A stretch of 64,000 nucleotides of DNA from Aphrocallistes beatrix. Lineage: Eukaryota > Porifera > Hexactinellida > Sceptrulophora > Aphrocallistidae. The stretch lies in NCBI GenBank assembly GCA_963281255.1, contig OY725488.1, forward strand, positions 1,364,001-1,428,000, read 5' to 3'. A program made the translations under genes and the position numbers. How positions within the stretch are numbered: the first letter of the stretch is position 1; each line of letters begins with the position of its first letter. Shown in pieces: positions 59,368 to 64,000 of this stretch. The notes under the pieces are model-generated. The model worked only from the letters and a program-made list of their open reading frames with translations, did not search any database and was not told where the DNA came from.

Positions 59368-60191
59368 ATGAAAGGACTAATTGGACGCAGTGCAATCGTT
59401 AGTTCGAATCCTGTGTCTACGCAGGTGTTGGTTCGACTGAATATTTTCGAGGCTCAAGGGCCTTTGTCTGGCAATTTTGGGCAAGATTTTAGGATGAGAG
59501 GGGGTGATTCGGATGCGTATATTTTGCCTAAATTATCATCAGATTTGTAAGTATGAATCCTGGCATTTTGGATTAATGGGTTTCTACCTAAAAAAGGTGT
59601 GAATCAAGGGTTTTATGGGCAATTTTTTTCTACATACAGGATCTTAACTAACGCCTACATAGAGAATCCAAAATAGTTGACAATTGAGAAATTTGAGCTA
59701 ATGCAGCGTTCCAGATTAGACTATACCAAATGGCAATACAACCTGGTATACTTAGAAACGTGCATAATATAAGCATCGAAGGCAAGATACTTGGATTTCA
59801 AGATTACAGTAATAGTTCAATACTTTTAGTTTCGATTATACCTTCACATGTTTTGAACTCCTAGAAACAAGATAATATTGTTTGATACGCTCCTTCAGAC
59901 GCATAAGTTTTAGTTATATCGTATTCTAGAGAGCGAAAATTAGTAAGATTCTTCTATGCAATTATGTTATTCACCTATTTAAGCGTAAGAAAAGCTATGA
60001 GATCGATATTAGTGGGCATTCTCTTCGAGGTTCAACAATTTGCGAAACCAAAGCTTACAGCATATTTATGTGTTCGGAAATGTGCCAAACTGAAAGTGAA
60101 GGTGGCATTTCGTGAGACAAGGGGGTCGAGTGACATTTTATGGGAAGATTCGAGGCCAAAAGAGGGCGGAATTAAGCATTTAATTAATTAA
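59368..60191 (+). CDS. Possible two-exon gene divergent from NCKAP1
   Basis: An ATG frame of 59 codons ends at a good donor (AGATTT|GTAAGT at 59546/59547). A possible second exon starts after CCTATTTAAG at 59984 and stays in frame to a TAA at 60191, giving 128 residues in total. The first exon has moderately conserved-looking sequence (RLNIFEAQGPLSGNFG, MRGGDSDAYILPKL); the second includes KVAFRETRGSSDILWEDSRP. I recognise no family. The acceptor choice is weak and a third exon is possible. It begins 130 bp from the NCKAP1 start on the opposite strand, a plausible shared promoter. It may be chance. Confidence 0.3.
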
Positions 60192-60757
60192 GGGAGGAGT
60201 AAAAGCAAACGCGTAAGTTCAGAGGCTTTTTAGGTCGAGATTCTACAAGAACGAAGTGAAAATAGAATTAATCCTATATCAAATAAACTAATTATAAATG
60301 AATTCTTGAAAACATAAAACTGTATTACGTAATGCATTTCATTGAGTAGGCGAAATTGCACGAATTCATATACGAGTATATACATGCATAGCAATCGAGT
60401 CTTAAATAAAAGCGTAGGTGTCCAATTGAGGCAAGCATTGGTGAAAACAAGGTATTTCAAATTTTGGTTCATACAAAATGGTGTGTCAAGTAACGAAAAT
60501 GATAAAAAATGATCGGAATCGGGATCGCGATACTCTTTTTCACGATCGACTAACGCCCTACTTTTCGGACACAACCAATCATATTAATTTATTAATAATT
60601 CGAAAGATAATCTTTTAACAAATATTTGGGCACATTCATAAATGAGAAATACATTTCGATATCAATTTTTAGAAATGAAATTAATATGTTCTGATCTGGG
60701 AAAGTGATATTCACAAAATTAAGTGACACCATAATGAAGATCCTGGTACTTACATAT
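60192..60757. other. Intergenic spacer
   Basis: AT-rich, with no gene or repeat recognised. It contains a short AT-rich frame (60230-60574, minus) of no known family. Confidence 0.5.
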
Positions 60758-61789
60758 TTAAGGTTTGATGCAGAACTGAGAAGACAATGAGAGCATCATA
60801 TCTGCAAGTCGAATTGTATTCTCTTTTGCTCTTTTACAAATCTCAAATACAATAATTTCCATGGCAAATACATGTTTATTAAAGGCACTAGAAAGCACAT
60901 TATACGGTTTAGGAGGAGGCCAATTGGGACACGAGTACACTTGGATTAAAGCTGCTCTAGGTAAGTCGAGAAGAAAATCCCACTTAGAATTTGGAATAAC
61001 TCTCTCAGTGTCCCAAGTTATCTTTTGCCGATTATTATCCCAAACGGGAAATATCTCCAACACCTCTGCTTCGATTCCCAGACGCGCATATAACGCGCGC
61101 CTGAGAGGTCTAGCATCGATGTGTGGATTTCCGAGCATGCGGACCAGTGGTGAAGGAACGCCCCTTCTGTAAGTATAAGGGCCGGTAGAACAAGTAAACA
61201 CAGGATTGTAGGTTAGGACTGGAGGTGGGGGATCCAGGGAATAAGTTATATCCCCATGTGCCTGACGCTCTGACACAGGATATTCTTCTAGTCCAAGCAT
61301 CCCTGAAGAAAAATAGAAGTTCTTGAAAACTCGGTAGTTAGCACTTTTATATCGAAAAAAGTTTTTATCTGCACTCAATATGTCGGCATCATCAGCTACT
61401 GCATGGTATGCCATAGTTTCATGGTTATCTTTCTCAGAAGAGTACACAACCTCGACTCCCTCTGCACTGAAGAGATCGCCTATCAATGTGGAGCAGGACT
61501 GGGGAACATTTTTCCTGCATTCCAAAGCCTCTTTTTCTCTCCGCTTCATCCATTCAGCTACAGATTTTTTTGACTTCGGTACTCCGCCAATAAATATTTT
61601 AAGCTTCCATCCAGCATTTTTAGCAACAGAAATAAACTTTTTCACTATTTTAGATGCCTTTTGAATATCCCATTTCCCGGTCTTAAAAAAAAATGTAATA
61701 AAATTAAGAATGTCTACGTAGAGCAGCTTTTCCACAAATTCAGCTGGAGAGTCCTGTATGGGGATTTTATGGGGGATATATTCTGCCAT
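60758..61789 (-). CDS. PIN-domain-like protein, unrecognised family
   Basis: A single-exon gene of 343 residues. Residues ~20-160 look like a PIN/FEN-type nuclease fold: an early aspartate in a hydrophobic strand (YVDILNFITFFF, D26), a second strand WKLKIFIGGV, then an acidic cluster with D121 and E124 (DNHETMAYHA), D133-D136 and the strand-turn ILSADKNFFRY (D141). These could bind the metal ions of such nucleases. The C-terminal half (~160-343) is of unknown fold and includes MLGNPHIDARPLRRALYARLG, reminiscent of a helix-hairpin region, and a proline-rich turn (NWPPPKPYN). No paralogue name can be given. An acceptor-like GTCTAAAG lies 7 nt before the ATG. Codon use is AT-rich, unlike NCKAP1 next door. 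It might be a domesticated or mobile-element gene, though it is intact. Confidence 0.72.
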   Translation of the reverse strand: MAEYIPHKIPIQDSPAEFVEKLLYVDILNFITFFFKTGKWDIQKASKIVKKFISVAKNAGWKLKIFIGGVPKSKKSVAEWMKRREKEALECRKNVPQSCSTLIGDLFSAEGVEVVYSSEKDNHETMAYHAVADDADILSADKNFFRYKSANYRVFKNFYFSSGMLGLEEYPVSERQAHGDITYSLDPPPPVLTYNPVFTCSTGPYTYRRGVPSPLVRMLGNPHIDARPLRRALYARLGIEAEVLEIFPVWDNNRQKITWDTERVIPNSKWDFLLDLPRAALIQVYSCPNWPPPKPYNVLSSAFNKHVFAMEIIVFEICKRAKENTIRLADMMLSLSSQFCIKP

Positions 61790-62562
61790 TATTCTGCTTT
61801 AGACTAACATAAATCAAAATCAATTCACTAACATGAGAAGAATATAATGTGAAATTATTTTGAAGCTCAAAATAGCAATTTAATAGCACAATCTACTTCT
61901 CTTGATACATTACTGAGTATTCATGCACATTTATACCAGTGAACTTAACAGTGATAGAAACCAACATCTCACGTTGGATTTAGTTGGATTCATTCAAATT
62001 CTTTAAATTTAGGTAATGAGAGATAGAGCTATGGAAACAATACTTTTCTGAAATAAATTCCAGGTTTTCTACAATCAAGTGCTCTTTTGATGTGCTTCCT
62101 ATACAATTACGCATATGAGCTGCTTTTATCTCAGACCGCCCGTGATCACTCGCAAGACCAGAGTTTAATTAAGAGATGACTTGACTTCATATGGAATATG
62201 GAGAGTATACGTATTTATGTTATGATTTGTGTGTGTACTCCTATATTATCACAATATAAAATATTTACAATCATATACACTACACTATCATTTTTCACAT
62301 CTATGAAATTAATTCATATTTTACACAAGAAATGAGATAGTCACATCGGTTACTATGGGGTATTCTAGTCGATTTAAAATTTACACTCAGACAGCTGTAA
62401 TATGAGTATTTCTCTATACGTATATTGACATATTTACTTTTTTGTAATCTTGGAATAATTTTTTTTTCACAATTTAATGGTACTTAAAAAATTGTTTGAA
62501 TCAATCAATAATTGGCACTTCAGGTAATTGTAGTCATATCTCTGTAGTCAACTCAGATCATC
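61790..62562. other. Intergenic AT-rich DNA
   Basis: No gene or structured repeat recognised upstream of the PIN-like gene. It ends at the target duplication of the next element. Confidence 0.5.
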
Positions 62563-62725
62563 CAGGGGCGGTCTCAGGGGGGGCATCCGGGGCATTTGCC
62601 CCTGGTATGATTCTGCGGCCCCGGATTTCATTCGACGACCTAAGCCAAAATCATAGTAAGGCCCCGGATATTTTTTCTTTGGCCCCGCCTCGCCCCGGTT
62701 TGGAAAATTCCTATGACCGCCCCTG
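62563..62725. mobile_element. hAT-type MITE, 163 bp, with exact 8-bp target duplication
   Basis: Left terminus CAGGGGCGGTCTCAGGGG. The right terminus, in reverse, is CAGGGGCGGTCATAGG. AGATCATC occurs directly before (62555-62562) and after (62726-62733) the element. The interior is rich in GGCCCCGG blocks. No coding capacity. Confidence 0.93.
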
Positions 62726-62872
62726 AGATCATCTGGAAGTTATTTTTTAGTTTAATTCAGATCAGTTCATAAGCTAACCTTTGATAACCTCAAAAGTGCC
62801 CGAAAGCTTCCTTCCTCCTAGTTTGCTCCAAAAACAATGAATGGAATTTGTACTAAGCATTTTCAAATAAAG

Positions 62873-63650
62873 TAGAACGTTATCCGAACACTTTACTTAT
62901 CAGAACCCCCCCCCCCCCCCCCCCGATTAACCAAACTAGTACCGAGCCTGGATTCGGTTAACTGACTAACCGCCGTCAATCTCGGTTAACGATTAAGAAA
63001 ATAATAGATCGATTAGCCGATCTGCTTGCTTTATTTTCTAAATATTTACACTAATTTCATTGTTTCTCGACGGAGATTCATGAATATTATTTCTAAAATT
63101 TGATAATACAGTCGAAACCGGGTTTTTCTTACTTTCATTTACAGGTTCAAACAGTAAGAAAAAACTGATGGAAATTAATATAGATTGGAATTTTTTACAT
63201 AATTAAGATTCTGAAATATTAAGAAAAAAACGATAAGTAAGGATAAACCAAGTGAAAAAAACCCGGTTTCGACTGTATAATATAATCTCTATTTTCACCA
63301 AATGATAAAATTTCGAGACACTGATAATTATCAATTTGTTCAATATCAGGTGAAACATTAGTCTAAAAATCCATTTTTCTACCTGACATCGGTTAACCGG
63401 TTAACCAACCCAGCCCTGCTAGTACATTAAAAAATTGGAAATTATCCTTGAGCCAAGAGAATTGAAAGCATTAAAAACACCAAATTTCTAACCACTCCGG
63501 ACAAGACATATCATAATATGCTATAAATAACCCAATATTTAATATATTCCATATAAATACCTATACAGTACATCACATTCCTGGTTCTGGTTCGTTTCTT
63601 CACTTTTGATTAAAATAGTGTTACTCAACCACATTAAATAAATTATTCTC
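62873..63650. repeat. Pogo/Tigger-like repeat, interrupted
   Basis: It begins AGTAGAACGTTATCCGAAC, has a run of C at ~62907-62924 and GATTAACCAAACTAG, then GGTTAACTGACTAACCGCC. It resumes after a nested insertion with the 63450-63645 segment shared with 34330-34500. Parts recur inverted at 48850-48950. Non-coding. Confidence 0.6.
63109..63275. mobile_element. TA-flanked MITE with CAGTCGAAACCGGG termini, nested
   Basis: The inverted termini CAGTCGAAACCGGGTTTTT are perfectly repeated at both ends and flanked by TA (63107-63108 and 63276-63277), the Tc1/mariner hallmark. It is 167 bp, non-coding, and inserted into the Tigger-like repeat. Confidence 0.92.
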
Positions 63651-63711
63651 AGATCAACATAAATAATGTGAATGCCTTGTTCAAAAAATCATTTGCAGAT
63701 ATTATTACATA

Positions 63712-64000
63712 CAAGCGCGCTTCGCTTGTTTGCGCAGCGCGGCTGGCAGACACAAAGTGTCCGCCAGAGGAGCCTAGGCTCAAATTGATTAATTATAAGG
63801 TAGATAGTAACATCTCTGAATACATCTGTTTTATTGTTATACTCAATATCATTAAAAAACACAAAAATTTGTCAATTTTTTTATGCGTAATGATAACGTC
63901 ATAACAGAGTGATGAGTAATCATTCTTTGATGAGTTGTATCATGTTTGAGATATATTAATATACACATTCTATTAAATTTTCAGCCTTTTATCACCTAAA
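63712..64000 (-). repeat. Dispersed repeat unit, inverted, cut by window end
   Basis: It begins ACAAGCGCGCTTCGCTTG, includes GGCAGACACAAAGTGTCCGCC, and continues through TGATAACGTCATAACAGAG to the window edge. Same family as 35717-36213. Here the CRE-type site has decayed (AACGTCA). Confidence 0.83.

Noticed and set aside
59395..59425. TTCGAATCC sequence resembling a tRNA T-loop
   Set aside because: The flanking bases cannot form the five-pair T-stem and no acceptor or anticodon arm is present.

Overview
This is nuclear DNA from an animal, most likely an invertebrate with cilia or flagella. The genes are spliced metazoan orthologues: RAB14, CCT2, BBS4, lebercilin (LCA5), SFI1, FANK1, NCKAP1, GLDC, ACAD8, a serine racemase-type enzyme and an SLC37-type transporter. 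They sit in AT-rich, repeat-rich intergenic DNA. I cannot place the phylum. Gene structure is mixed: several very long genes have no introns (GLDC, NCKAP1, SFI1), while RAB14 has nine exons with introns as short as 51 nt. Many start codons lie within a few bases of a splice-acceptor-like sequence, which hints at spliced-leader trans-splicing or short 5' UTR introns.

Layout. 1-4.87 kb: no convincing gene. 4.87-9.54 kb: RAB14 (minus), whose first intron holds a complete ACAD8 gene on the opposite strand. 9.5-13.7 kb: gene-free. 13.7-34.0 kb: a minus-strand run, in transcription order GLDC, SLC37-like transporter, CCT2 (six exons), LCA5 (three exons), and a small coiled-coil protein ending in a CaaX box. 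CCT2 intron 4 contains FANK1 on the plus strand. LCA5 intron 1 contains a 2.2 kb transposon remnant with ~540 bp terminal inverted repeats. 34-47 kb: repeats and miniature transposons surrounding two nearly identical copies of an unrecognised heptahelical membrane protein. 47-54.2 kb: serine racemase/dehydratase-like enzyme, BBS4 and SFI1 (all minus). 54.8-61.8 kb: an unrecognised zinc-finger-like protein (plus), NCKAP1 (minus), a possible two-exon gene (plus) and a PIN-domain-like protein (minus). 61.8-64 kb: repeats.

Functionally, cilium/centriole genes are over-represented: LCA5, BBS4, SFI1, FANK1, and CCT2 as a subunit of the chaperonin that helps assemble the BBSome. They sit beside mitochondrial amino-acid catabolism (GLDC, ACAD8) and actin/endosome trafficking (NCKAP1, RAB14). 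The most notable signals are two opposite-strand nested genes, the acceptor motifs next to start codons, a repeat family that spreads AP-1 and CRE-type palindromes, a racemase-type enzyme lacking the racemisation serine, and the duplicated unrecognised receptor.
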